Assembly (NCBI GenBank): GCA_002427755.1
Contig: DIYO01000003.1
Location: 1 to 64,000 of the forward strand
Reading direction: 5' to 3'
From: Roseivirga sp. UBA6052
GTDB lineage: Bacteria; Bacteroidota; Bacteroidia; Cytophagales; Cyclobacteriaceae
Length of the DNA: 64,000 bases
This document shows positions 15,735 through 23,684 of this stretch, piece after piece. The translations under genes were made by a program, and so were the position numbers. Numbering within the stretch: position 1 is the stretch's first letter; each line of letters starts with the position of its first letter. Under the pieces are notes generated by a model. That model had not been told where the DNA came from. It saw nothing but the letters and a program-made list of their open reading frames with translations, and ran no database searches.

Positions 15735-15778
15735 GTCTCCAAAAATTTGATGGCCAAACTAGAGAAACGAGAAATAGG

Positions 15779-15798
15779 AAAAACTGACAAATGTCAGT
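15779..15798 (-). terminator. Palindrome ACTGACA-aa-TGTCAGT: terminator of tetR and/or operator
   Basis: On the - strand ACTGAC, loop ATTT, GTCAGT, then TTTTCC: a compact terminator overlapping the tetR stop codon (TGA at 15794-15796). The same sequence resembles TetR-type operators with TGAC/GTCA halves and lies 49 bp upstream of the DoxX gene, so a dual role is possible. Confidence 0.55.
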
Positions 15799-16375
15799 CT
15801 AAAATGGAAAGCGCCACATTTACTATGTCTTTTAACGCTTTTTCACTTTTACGGCCTTTAGCCATTATTCTTACACCCATAGCATTGCTCAGCATAAATC
15901 TAGCAATGGCATCGGGTGAATGATCAGTAGAAATCTCTCCAGCCTCCTGACCATCCTTTACCAATTCACTCAGTACGGCCTCCATGTTCTCATTGTTGCT
16001 ACTAAAGATCTCAAAGATGGTGCTGTCTGAGTTGGCTAATTCCGATGCAGAGTTGGATAGAAAACAGCCTTTATTACAAGTGTCTTCAACCGCTTCATTG
16101 ATTACATCATTCAGAAATCCTCTAAGAATCTCTTTTGATGAGAGGTTAGATCTCAGCCTGTCGAGAAAACTGTTGGAGCTTTTCTTTCTGTAAGATTTAA
16201 GGGTTTCTAGATAGAGACCTCTTTTATCACCCCATGTATCGTAAATGCTGGCTCGATTAATTCCTAGGTGGTCAACCAAATCTTGAATGGATGTTGCGTT
16301 ATAACCTTTTTCCCAGAATAGGTTAAGTGCTTTATCTAAGACTTCTTGTTGATCGAAACTTTTAGGACGTGCCAT
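15794..16375 (-). CDS. TetR/AcrR family transcriptional regulator
   Basis: A 193-residue regulator. The N-terminal HTH (about 8-55) reads ALNLFWEKGYNATSIQDLVDHLGINRASIYDTWGDKRGLY in pieces typical of TetR proteins. The C-terminal ligand domain includes a Cys pair in EDTCNKGCFLSNSASEL (about 98-114), a block seen in TetR regulators of SDR and nitroreductase genes. It sits between an SDR gene upstream and DoxX/YpdA genes downstream, and palindromes flank it; it is probably a repressor of these genes. Confidence 0.88.
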   Translation of the reverse strand: MARPKSFDQQEVLDKALNLFWEKGYNATSIQDLVDHLGINRASIYDTWGDKRGLYLETLKSYRKKSSNSFLDRLRSNLSSKEILRGFLNDVINEAVEDTCNKGCFLSNSASELANSDSTIFEIFSSNNENMEAVLSELVKDGQEAGEISTDHSPDAIARFMLSNAMGVRIMAKGRKSEKALKDIVNVALSILD

Positions 16376-16380
16376 ATGCT

Positions 16381-16416
16381 AAAAAGGCTTGTTCGCAGTT
16401 AAGAACTACGAACAAG
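16381..16416 (-). terminator. Hairpin between the SDR gene and tetR
   Basis: Perfect 8 bp arms CTTGTTCG (16388-16395) and CGAACAAG (16409-16416), 13-base loop; on the - strand the hairpin is followed by CCTTTTT. It could end the SDR transcript, but it lies only 13 bp before the tetR ATG and contains GAAC/GTTC halves like the operator-like site at 17261, so it could also be a regulator-binding site. Confidence 0.5.
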
Positions 16417-16462
16417 AACCATTGTTTAATTCAATTTAACTGTTCGTTCCAGAATAAACAAA

Positions 16463-17215
16463 TTAGATAGTTGCTATACCACCATCTACTAAGATTTCCT
16501 CGCCAAGCACATAAGATGAATCTTCTGAAGCTAGGAATAACACAGCTTTAGCTACTTCATCAGATGCTCCGAATCTCTTCATTGGAACCATAGCTGCAAA
16601 AGATTCAGCCATTCCCTGTAGTTGTTCTTCGGTCATTCCCATTTTACCATAAATTGGAGTTTCAATAGGTCCTGGACTTACTACATTCACTCTTATGTTT
16701 CTAGGAGCAAGTTCCGAAGATAAAGTTCTAGCAAAGTTTCTTACGGCACCTTTAGTTGCTGAGTACACAGCGCTATTTTCAAATCCTTTGTGAATTACCG
16801 CTGAGGCGTTAAGTACTATTCTACCTCCATCTTTTGTAATAGGTAAAAGTTTCTGAATGGTGAAGAAAAGGCCTTTTACATTCGTATTAAAGTGTGCATC
16901 AAAGAAAGCTTCATCTACCATGTCAATCGGTGCGAACCATGCTATTCCTGCATTCGCGAATAGAATATCAATGGTTCCAAATTGATTTTTAATTTGATCA
17001 GCTAATGCTGAAATGTCTTCTAGTTTAGAAGTGTCGGATTGAATAGCTGTAAGGTTTTCGTTATTAACTTCTGCTACTGCTGCGTCTAGTGTTTCCTTGG
17101 TTCTACCTGTGATTACCACTTTAGCGCCTTCATTTAGAAAAGTCTTTGCTGTTGCTAATCCGATTCCAGTGCTACCTCCTGTAATCACTGCCACTTGGTT
17201 GTCTAATTTTCCCAT
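16463..17215 (-). CDS. Short-chain dehydrogenase/reductase
   Basis: A 250-residue classical SDR. Cofactor motif ITGGSTGIGLATAK (about 12-25), NAG near 87 (LFANAGIAW), catalytic Ser in VLNASAVIH (about 138), and YSATKGAVRNF with Tyr/Lys at about 151/155; the C-terminal FLASEDSSYVLGEEILVDGG closes the cofactor pocket. It is an NAD(P)-dependent oxidoreductase of unknown substrate. It lies upstream of tetR in the same direction with a palindromic site in its promoter region; probably TetR-controlled. Confidence 0.9.
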   Translation of the reverse strand: MGKLDNQVAVITGGSTGIGLATAKTFLNEGAKVVITGRTKETLDAAVAEVNNENLTAIQSDTSKLEDISALADQIKNQFGTIDILFANAGIAWFAPIDMVDEAFFDAHFNTNVKGLFFTIQKLLPITKDGGRIVLNASAVIHKGFENSAVYSATKGAVRNFARTLSSELAPRNIRVNVVSPGPIETPIYGKMGMTEEQLQGMAESFAAMVPMKRFGASDEVAKAVLFLASEDSSYVLGEEILVDGGIATI

Positions 17216-17231
17216 TTTTTATTTTTGAATA

Positions 17232-17274
17232 ATTGTTCCAGAAGTATTGATTATGGTTTTAGAACAATCGTTCT
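17232..17274. promoter_or_regulatory. Operator-like sites upstream of the SDR gene
   Basis: Dyad AGAAC-AATC-GTTCT at 17261-17274 and a related half-site ATTGTTCC at 17233-17240 (GGAACAAT on the other strand). Position in the SDR promoter, next to a tetR gene, suggests a TetR-family operator. This is inference from pattern and context. Confidence 0.5.
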
Positions 17275-17289
17275 GAAAATGAGTTCCAA

Positions 17290-17640
17290 TTATTCAGATT
17301 TTTTTTGGGAAGAGTTTTTTTGCTTTCCTTGATTGAAGGTGTTTTTGCTGAGTCCGAAGTGGGAATAAACTGTATTAATAAAGGTTAAAATGAGTCCAAC
17401 ACCAATTCCGATATAGATGATGGTAAAGATTTTACCCAAGTCCGTTTGAGGTGCAAAATCGCCAAAGCCTATAGTCGTAAGTGTAATCGCGGCAAAGTAT
17501 AGTGCATCTAAATAGCGCCAACCTTCAACTAAATGATAGAATAATGCACCTCCAAAGAGTATAACGAGCGTAGCTCCAAGTAAACTCCGATACTGTCTGT
17601 CTCTCAGAAATGAGAGTAAGGAAAAAATTAAAAACTTCAT
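17290..17640 (-). CDS. Two-TM potassium channel
   Basis: A 116-residue protein with two transmembrane helices (about 18-36 and 70-90) around a pore loop containing TTIGFGDFAPQ (about 54-64), the K+ selectivity filter with GFG. No RCK/TrkA domain is attached, so this is a minimal Ion_trans_2 channel subunit, likely tetrameric in the inner membrane. The C-terminus is polar and Lys/Gln-rich. Alone on its strand between the SDR promoter and the M28 gene. Confidence 0.88.
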   Translation of the reverse strand: MKFLIFSLLSFLRDRQYRSLLGATLVILFGGALFYHLVEGWRYLDALYFAAITLTTIGFGDFAPQTDLGKIFTIIYIGIGVGLILTFINTVYSHFGLSKNTFNQGKQKNSSQKKSE

Positions 17641-17697
17641 GAGCTATTTACTACCCATGAATATAATCTTTGATTTTATAGTCTTTAATGATACAGA

Positions 17698-18939
17698 TCA
17701 GAATTTGACTTCAGCGGCTTTTAATTCTTCTCCTCTTTTAAATTCTACCACGGTCTTATCACCAGTTTTAAATCCGCTGAGCGCTCGCATATAGCTCATC
17801 ATATCAGTTACCATAGAATCTCCTAGTTTGATCACAATGTCACCTTTTTCCATTCCGGCACCAGCGGCAGGTTTGCCTTCTGTTACACCATCAATCCTCA
17901 TGCCTTCGCCATCATATAAATAGTCTGGTACTACACCAAGGCTAACAGAGAATCTAGGCGAGTCACTAGAACTATCATTCGTTTCTGTAAAAGCAAGTTT
18001 TTCTTGCTCATCCAACTCATCCATAAGTCTCTCTATGTATCTAATGATCTTAACCATTCCCTCAAAATTGATCTTATCCGCATCATCAGAAGGTTTGTGG
18101 TAGTCTTCATGCTGCCCTGTGAAGAAATGGAGCACAGGAATATCTTGCAGATAAAAACTCATATGGTCAGATGGACCTCTTCCTGATTCAGAGGTTACCA
18201 GTTTGAGGCTATCGGTATTTACCTTCTCAATAACATCGTTCCAAGCCGGGCTAGTACCCACCCCGTTAATGGCTAACGTGTTTTCATCATTTAATCGTCC
18301 CACCATATCCATGTTGATCATATAGTTTACTTCTTCAAGTGCTATGGTAGAGTTCTTTGAAAAGTAGTTAGAGCCCCATAGTCCATTCTCTTCACCTGAG
18401 AATGCTAAGAACAAGTAATTGTAAGGGCTATCGTCAGACTTTAAAATGTTGGCCAATTGTATGAGTGCGGCAGTTCCACTCGCATTGTCGTCTGCTCCAT
18501 TGTGGATGGCAGGTTCGCCTCTATGCAGAGAACCTTCATTGCCATACCCTAGGTGGTCAAAATGAGCACCAATCACAATTGTGCTTGTACCACCATTGTC
18601 AATATAGCCTGCCACGTTTCTTCCGGTAACGCCTTCACCATCGGTGCCAATAACTGCTTGCTCATGCGGATTGGTAGCTTTCTTAACTGTAAATTCTTGA
18701 AAGTATCCACTGGTTCCTTTTGGCTCCAAGCCTGCCTTCTCAAAAGCGTCTGCTATGTACTCAGCTGCTTTGAGTTCACCCGGAGTACCTATAGCACGTC
18801 CTTCTAATGCATCGTCTGCCAGATAGTAGACATCAGTTTTAAGTCCTTCTAGTATCTCTCTATTGGTAGTAAAGTCCGTACATGAAACGGCAAAAAGACT
18901 GAATACAAAAAGAACGGAAAAAATGGATTTGATCTTCAT
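17698..18939 (-). CDS. M28 family zinc peptidase with PDZ domain, lipoprotein
   Basis: A 413-residue exported enzyme from ATG 18939 (a TTG start at 18957 would only extend the signal). Lipobox FAVSC at about residue 20. The M28 metal motifs follow: GAHFDHLG (about 130), NGADDNASG (about 152), FSGEENGLWG (about 185), NMDMVG (about 212) and the late His in HFFTGQHEDYH (about 275). A PDZ domain occupies about 325-413 (AGMEKGDIVIKLGD). It is an aminopeptidase-type hydrolase of the periplasm or cell surface, probably for peptide nutrition. Confidence 0.9.
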   Translation of the reverse strand: MKIKSIFSVLFVFSLFAVSCTDFTTNREILEGLKTDVYYLADDALEGRAIGTPGELKAAEYIADAFEKAGLEPKGTSGYFQEFTVKKATNPHEQAVIGTDGEGVTGRNVAGYIDNGGTSTIVIGAHFDHLGYGNEGSLHRGEPAIHNGADDNASGTAALIQLANILKSDDSPYNYLFLAFSGEENGLWGSNYFSKNSTIALEEVNYMINMDMVGRLNDENTLAINGVGTSPAWNDVIEKVNTDSLKLVTSESGRGPSDHMSFYLQDIPVLHFFTGQHEDYHKPSDDADKINFEGMVKIIRYIERLMDELDEQEKLAFTETNDSSSDSPRFSVSLGVVPDYLYDGEGMRIDGVTEGKPAAGAGMEKGDIVIKLGDSMVTDMMSYMRALSGFKTGDKTVVEFKRGEELKAAEVKF

Positions 18940-19005
18940 ATGACTCGTTTTGGTCAAAGATAATAATGATTATCTTGGCTGCGATTGAATAAATTTTTTT
19001 GTCAA

Positions 19006-20106
19006 ATGAGATACCTCTCACTTTTCATTTTGCTATTCCTTTTTGGTTGTGGAAATGCCAACCAAAAGACCTCTAACCCAGAAGCTAGATCTGCTACAGA
19101 TTCATTATTGCTTCACCCAGAAGAGATGAAGTATCTCAAGAACATAAAGCAAATCACTTTCGGTGGAAACAATGCCGAGGCATACTGGAGCTTTGACGAT
19201 CAATATTTAGTGTTTCAGTCTGATTATGCCGGATGGGGAAATTCTTGCGACCAAATCTTTTACACAGATTGGAAGAATGATGACCTAAAGAATAATGCAC
19301 CTAAACTCCTAAGCACAGGTATGGGAAGAACTACCTGTTCTTATTTCTTACCTAATCAGACGATTGTTTATGGGTCTACTCACTTAGCTAATGAGAATTG
19401 CCCACCGGTTCCGGAACCTAGAGCAGATGGTAAGTATGTGTGGCCAATCTATCCGAGCTTTGACATCTTCACAGCAGATTTAGATGGCAATATCATCAAT
19501 CAGTTGACAGATGAAGAAGGCTATGATGCGGAGGCCACTGTTTCTCCCCAGGGAGATAAAATTGTATTCACTTCCATGAGAACTGGTGATCTAGAGCTCT
19601 TTACCATGAATATTGATGGAACAGATGTGAAGCAGATCACTAACGAATTGGGATATGACGGTGGAGCTTTCTTCTCACCTGATGGTACAAAGTTGATTTT
19701 TAGATCATCTCGGCCTAAGACTGAGGAGGAGATTAAGGAATACCAAGACCTACTGAAGGATGGATTGGTAACTCCAACTGATATGGAGCTTTATGTTTGT
19801 AATGCAGATGGTTCTGATCTAAGAAAGATTACCGATTTAGGACAAGCGAATTGGGCACCTTTCTTCCACCCATCTGGTGAGAAAATCATTTTTGCTTCAA
19901 ATCACACAGCCACTAGAGGTTTTCCTTTCAACTTGTATATGATTAATCTCGATGGTACAGGCTTAACCCGAATTACAAGAGACGAGACATTCGATGCCTT
20001 CCCGGTATTCTCAAATGATGGTAAATACATTGTATTTGCATCGAATAGAAACAATGGAGGCACAAGAGATACGAACCTCTTTGTGGCCGAGTGGATTGGA
20101 GAATAG
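19006..20106 (+). CDS. TolB-like beta-propeller lipoprotein
   Basis: A 366-residue lipoprotein from ATG 19006 (MRYLSLFILLFLFGCGN, Cys about 16); an alternative TTG start upstream is unlikely. It contains repeated WD40-like/TolB blades, each with a pattern such as DGxxIVFTSMRTGDLELFTMN or DGTKLIFRSSRP, at about residues 45, 160, 205, 285 and 335. These PD40 propellers bind peptides or sugars outside the cell; no catalytic domain is attached. Divergent from the M28 peptidase gene 67 bp away, so the two may share control. Confidence 0.85.
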   Translation: MRYLSLFILLFLFGCGNANQKTSNPEARSATDSLLLHPEEMKYLKNIKQITFGGNNAEAYWSFDDQYLVFQSDYAGWGNSCDQIFYTDWKNDDLKNNAPKLLSTGMGRTTCSYFLPNQTIVYGSTHLANENCPPVPEPRADGKYVWPIYPSFDIFTADLDGNIINQLTDEEGYDAEATVSPQGDKIVFTSMRTGDLELFTMNIDGTDVKQITNELGYDGGAFFSPDGTKLIFRSSRPKTEEEIKEYQDLLKDGLVTPTDMELYVCNADGSDLRKITDLGQANWAPFFHPSGEKIIFASNHTATRGFPFNLYMINLDGTGLTRITRDETFDAFPVFSNDGKYIVFASNRNNGGTRDTNLFVAEWIGE

Positions 20107-20114
20107 TTAAGAAT

Positions 20115-20537
20115 ATGAAAGCCAAGAAGTTCTTCTTCCTTTTTTCAGTACTCATTCAGATGTTTATCCTTACCTCTTTGGTAACAGGATCTCCTTTATT
20201 GAGTATGACGGTTACGGAAGGTGGCACCCTGGCTTGGGGAAACCTGATGACAGAAGTGCTCTTTGTGCTATTCCCTTTGAATTTTTTGTTGATAAGAAGA
20301 CAACAAAAGATTCATCCTGTTCCTCAGAAATTTTATAATTCTGCCGTCTTACTTTCTTTAGTTATGGGTTTGTTTTGGTTACCTGTTTGTTATTGGACAT
20401 CGGGAAATTGGAGTGCATCTTTTACTGGGCAGGACAGAGAACAACAAATCTGGGAGTCTTACACTTATGCCACACCAATTCTTCCTTTTGTAGGTTATAT
20501 CGGAAGGGGGATATTAAGCATGTTTTTCAAAAGCTGA
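20115..20537 (+). CDS. Hypothetical membrane protein, four TM
   Basis: A 140-residue protein from ATG 20115, 8 bp after the TolB-like gene. Hydrophobic segments at about 5-22, 42-60, 72-92 and 115-135 predict four membrane helices. A central WxxGNWSASFTGQDREQQIW loop is polar. I do not recognise a family. The close spacing suggests co-transcription with the propeller lipoprotein. It ends exactly at the stop of the convergent SUMF1 gene. Confidence 0.65.
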   Translation: MKAKKFFFLFSVLIQMFILTSLVTGSPLLSMTVTEGGTLAWGNLMTEVLFVLFPLNFLLIRRQQKIHPVPQKFYNSAVLLSLVMGLFWLPVCYWTSGNWSASFTGQDREQQIWESYTYATPILPFVGYIGRGILSMFFKS

Positions 20538-21419
20538 TTATTCTTCAATAACCTCCAATACTAATCGAATTCCTGTAAAAGGATTAGAATCGCTCACTGG
20601 GTAGTTACTATCAATGTTTGCCCAATACTCTCCAAGGGCAAAGCTTCCTCCTTTTGCGATATAGCCTCCATTTTCAGGATGTCTTGTTGAAGTAAGTTCT
20701 GCAACATTGCCTATTAGATCATAAATACCTCCTGGGGTAGAAGGTGTTTTCGCTATTGGCGCGGTTAAGCTGACCGGCTTAATCTGATAGCCATCAACTA
20801 TTGTCATTTGATGATTACCTTGATTATCCCAGCTATCTTTTATCATTGAGGGTGATAACCTGAGGATATTCGCCTTAAAATTCCCTTTTGCATCTCTCAA
20901 ATATGGTCCACCCCAAGGCATCTTCACATGTTCAGGGTATTTACCTCTTGCCACTACAACCCATTCTTCACTAGTGGGTATTCTAATTCTAACCTTTTTA
21001 AAGGGTCTTTTTTTGGAATTGTTAAGTTCTTCTGTCAACCATTCGGCATAAGCCACTGCATTATTCATGTCAATGTTTACCACGGGGTAATTGTCAAAGG
21101 CAGAATGCTCAAAATAGTATCTGTATAAGGAAGAATCACCATCTATCAGCATTTTCCAGTTTTCTACCTTAGGTAAATGAAGATTATGATTTGATTCACC
21201 TAGACTTAAAAGAAATTTTCTATAATCTTTATTGGTGACTTCATATTTGGAGATAAACAGGTTTTTGACCTCTTCCTTCTTCGGATGATCTTCATTAATT
21301 AATGATTCTATGGAAACCCAATGCTTAAGATCATCTTGAGCATAAATCTTCTCAGATTTCTGTGCTAAAGAATATTGAACTAATAAGATTAAAATAAAGG
21401 AGCTTAGCGTGAGTTTCAT
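20538..21419 (-). CDS. SUMF1/formylglycine-generating-enzyme-like secreted protein
   Basis: A 293-residue protein with a signal peptide (about 1-19, VQYSLAQ). The FGE-sulfatase fold is seen in SKYEVTNKDYRKFL (about 53), YPVVNIDMNNAVAYAEWLTEELN (about 111-133), RIPTSEEW (about 148), GGIYDLIGNVAELTS (about 226) and the final TGIRLVLE. Secreted SUMF1-domain proteins are abundant in Bacteroidota (the gliding proteins GldJ and GldK belong here), but this one is shorter and has no other gld genes near. The paired Cys of true sulfatase activators are not visible, so sulfatase activation is doubtful. Confidence 0.8.
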   Translation of the reverse strand: MKLTLSSFILILLVQYSLAQKSEKIYAQDDLKHWVSIESLINEDHPKKEEVKNLFISKYEVTNKDYRKFLLSLGESNHNLHLPKVENWKMLIDGDSSLYRYYFEHSAFDNYPVVNIDMNNAVAYAEWLTEELNNSKKRPFKKVRIRIPTSEEWVVVARGKYPEHVKMPWGGPYLRDAKGNFKANILRLSPSMIKDSWDNQGNHQMTIVDGYQIKPVSLTAPIAKTPSTPGGIYDLIGNVAELTSTRHPENGGYIAKGGSFALGEYWANIDSNYPVSDSNPFTGIRLVLEVIEE

Positions 21420-21464
21420 GTATTTGAGTTAAGGTTTTTATCTTAATTATTTTTCACTGGTAAT

Positions 21465-21488
21465 ATTGTTCTTAGTTATTAGAACAAT
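21465..21488. promoter_or_regulatory. Inverted repeat ATTGTTCT-8-AGAACAAT
   Basis: Perfect 8 bp arms with an 8-base spacer, 46 bp upstream of the SUMF1 gene and on the other side of the arginine operon leader. The half-site AGAACAAT is the same as in the SDR operator-like site at 17261, so the two loci could share a regulator; function inferred. Confidence 0.4.
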
Positions 21489-21589
21489 GAGAATTCTGAA
21501 CCATTAATTTGCCATCGTTTACCTCATTTTTTCCAATCTAATAGTAGATTCTTCTAAACTTTTCGTTTCCTTAGCAGTCTCATAAAAAA

Positions 21590-21685
21590 ATGAAAGCAGG
21601 TATTTTTACATATAGCAACACAGTTTCTACTCGCTTGGGTAGGGTAAATGCTCCTGCATTGAGGCTAAGAGCCCCAAGGCGCTAA
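21590..21685 (+). CDS. Candidate Arg-rich leader peptide of the arginine operon (31 aa)
   Basis: An ATG after a run of seven A opens a 31-codon ORF ending in TAA at 21683-21685. Six of its last 17 residues are Arg (15, 18, 25, 27, 30, 31: CGC, AGG, AGG, AGA, AGG, CGC), mostly codons that look less used than AGA in nearby genes. The last two Arg codons and the stop form one arm and loop of a hairpin, and further inverted repeats follow. It lies 141 bases upstream of a complete arginine operon. This is the layout of a ribosome-mediated attenuation leader, where stalling at Arg codons under starvation changes RNA folding. No obvious T-tract terminator follows, so the mechanism is unclear. Not proven to be translated. 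Confidence 0.5.
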   Translation: MKAGIFTYSNTVSTRLGRVNAPALRLRAPRR

Positions 21686-21720
21686 GCGCCTATATTATCA
21701 ATTGTTACCTACGTGGTAAC
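21677..21720 (+). promoter_or_regulatory. Leader hairpins of the arginine operon
   Basis: Two hairpins: AGGCGC-taa-GCGCCT (21677-21691), which includes the leader ORF stop, and GTTACC-tacgt-GGTAAC (21704-21720). The TTACC arm could instead pair with GGTAA at 21643-21647 inside the leader ORF, and CCCAAG (21673-21678) with CTTGGG at 21634-21639, giving mutually exclusive folds. The rest of the 406 bp gap (21420-21826) shows no further gene; a small GCAT-tgg-ATGC hairpin (21804-21814) lies just before the first operon ATG. Confidence 0.45.
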
Positions 21721-21826
21721 GCGATCTCCCAAACTTTATCACAATTTATTTTAACTGACTCAGGTCATTCGAAAACAGTAACCATAAAACTAATTTCGGT
21801 GCTGCATTGGATGCCCAAATTGACAA

Positions 21827-22495
21827 ATGCAAACGGAATTTATCATAAGAGAAGCAGTCGCTGAAGACACCAAACATGCACAAACCATAGTGCTTGAGAT
21901 TGAAGAGTCTGCAAAGATTCGTGGTACGGGTATCGCCAAGCGTACCCCTGAATACGTCTGTAAGAAAATAGAAGAAGGCAAAGCTGTAATCGCATTATCA
22001 AAAGCAGGCGAATGGGCTGGTTTCTGCTATATAGAAGCGTGGGGAGGTAAAAGCTTTGTGGCCAACTCTGGACTCATTGTCAATAGAGCTTTTAGAGGAC
22101 ACGGACTAGCCAAAAAGATTAAGGCAGCCACCTTTAATCTTTCAAGAAAGAAATTCCCGGATGCCAAAATCTTTGGTCTTACTACTGGGGCTGCAGTAAT
22201 GAAGATCAATTCAGATCTTGGCTATAAACCGGTTATCTATTCTGAATTGACTCAAGATGAGCAATTCTGGAAAGGTTGTTCCAGCTGTGTCAATTATGAG
22301 ATATTGACCAGCAAAGATCGTCAGGCCTGTATATGTACAGCCATGCTCTACAATCCTAAGTGGGAGCAAAATCAGAAACCAAAACGTACCCAATGGAAAA
22401 AGCGAGAGCTCAATAAAGATCTTTCTCTATTTGAGCGATGGGTACATTTCAAGAAATCAGTTTTACTAAAATCTAAATCGAAGAAGAATGGCTAA
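21827..22495 (+). CDS. GNAT acyltransferase, presumed first step of arginine synthesis
   Basis: A 222-residue GNAT-fold protein. The acetyl-CoA-binding region is visible at about 85-95 (NRAFRGHGLAKKIKAATF, a variant of the RxxGxG/A loop). It is the first gene of the operon and overlaps argG by 8 bases. No argJ or classical argA is present, so this enzyme most likely acylates glutamate. Given the succinylornithine-type carbamoyltransferase later in the operon, the donor might be succinyl-CoA instead of acetyl-CoA. A Cys cluster (CSSCV, about 148-152; CICT) is notable. Assignment rests on context. Confidence 0.75.
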   Translation: MQTEFIIREAVAEDTKHAQTIVLEIEESAKIRGTGIAKRTPEYVCKKIEEGKAVIALSKAGEWAGFCYIEAWGGKSFVANSGLIVNRAFRGHGLAKKIKAATFNLSRKKFPDAKIFGLTTGAAVMKINSDLGYKPVIYSELTQDEQFWKGCSSCVNYEILTSKDRQACICTAMLYNPKWEQNQKPKRTQWKKRELNKDLSLFERWVHFKKSVLLKSKSKKNG

Positions 22496-23684
22496 GCAAA
22501 AAGTAGTATTGGCCTACAGCGGAGGACTTGATACCTCTTTCTGTGTAAAATATTTAACAATTGACAAAGGACTAGAAGTTCATTCAGTGCTTGTTAATAC
22601 TGGCGGATTCAGTCCCGAGGAATTAACAGAAGTGGAACGGAGAGCCTATGAAATGGGGGTGACTTCTCACAGGACCATTGAGGAAACTGAGAACTATTAC
22701 CAGAAGGTAGTGAAGTACTTGATTTTTGGGAACGTGTTGAAGAATGGATCTTATCCACTTTCAGTTAGTGCTGAACGTGTGAGTCAAGCTATGGCCATCG
22801 CCCAATATGCAAAAGGCTTGAATGCCGATTTTATCGCGCATGGAAGTACTGGGGCTGGTAATGACCAAGTGCGTTTCGATATGATTTTTCAGACTTATTT
22901 ACCGAATGCGGAAATCATTACTCCGATTCGAGATTTGAAACTATCTCGTGAAGCGGAAATTGAATACCTCAAGAAGCATGGGGTAGATATGGATTTCTCC
23001 AAGTCAGTTTATTCTATTAACCAAGGGCTTTGGGGAACTTCAGTGGGGGGTAAAGAAACACTCACTTCGTTAGGTCAATTACCGGAAGCAGCTTATCCAA
23101 CTCAAATGACGGAGAAAGATGCAAAACAAGTAAAACTAGGCTTTGAAAAAGGTGAATTAAAATCCATTGATGATCAAGAATATTCAAGCTCTGTTGAAGC
23201 TATTCAGGCTTTAGAGAAATTGGCAGCACCATTCGGTATCGGCCGAGACATTCACGTGGGTGATACGATCATTGGCATTAAAGGTCGAGTGGGTTTTGAA
23301 GCTGCTGCAGCGCTTTTGACGATCAAAGGGCATCAGGCACTAGAAAAACATGTGTTAACCAAATGGCAGATCTATTGGAAGGAACAGATCGCTGGCTTTT
23401 ATGGTAATTGGCTACACGAAGGCCAGTATTTAGATCCTGTGATGCGCGATTTCGAAGCCATGATGGAAAGCACACAGCAATATGTGATTGGTACGGTTCA
23501 TTTGACACTTGCCCCTTATCGTTTTGCCATCGATGGTATCGAATCAGATCATGACCTGATGTCGGCTAAGTTTGGACACTATGGAGAGATGAATAATGCC
23601 TGGACAGGAGAAGATGTAAAAGGTTTTGCCAAGATCTTCGGTAATCAGAATGCGATTTATCACCAAGTAAACGATTCATTATGA
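22488..23684 (+). CDS. argG: Argininosuccinate synthase
   Basis: A 398-residue enzyme. The N-terminal ATP pyrophosphatase P-loop reads VVLAYSGGLDTSFCVKYL (about 6-23); later blocks include AHGSTGAGNDQVRFD (about 117-131) and SVYSINQGLWGTSVGGKE. It joins citrulline and aspartate, giving argininosuccinate with ATP to AMP conversion. Length is normal. Its ATG overlaps the GNAT gene and its stop overlaps the argC ATG (ATGA), so the genes are tightly coupled. Confidence 0.96.
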   Translation: MAKQKVVLAYSGGLDTSFCVKYLTIDKGLEVHSVLVNTGGFSPEELTEVERRAYEMGVTSHRTIEETENYYQKVVKYLIFGNVLKNGSYPLSVSAERVSQAMAIAQYAKGLNADFIAHGSTGAGNDQVRFDMIFQTYLPNAEIITPIRDLKLSREAEIEYLKKHGVDMDFSKSVYSINQGLWGTSVGGKETLTSLGQLPEAAYPTQMTEKDAKQVKLGFEKGELKSIDDQEYSSSVEAIQALEKLAAPFGIGRDIHVGDTIIGIKGRVGFEAAAALLTIKGHQALEKHVLTKWQIYWKEQIAGFYGNWLHEGQYLDPVMRDFEAMMESTQQYVIGTVHLTLAPYRFAIDGIESDHDLMSAKFGHYGEMNNAWTGEDVKGFAKIFGNQNAIYHQVNDSL

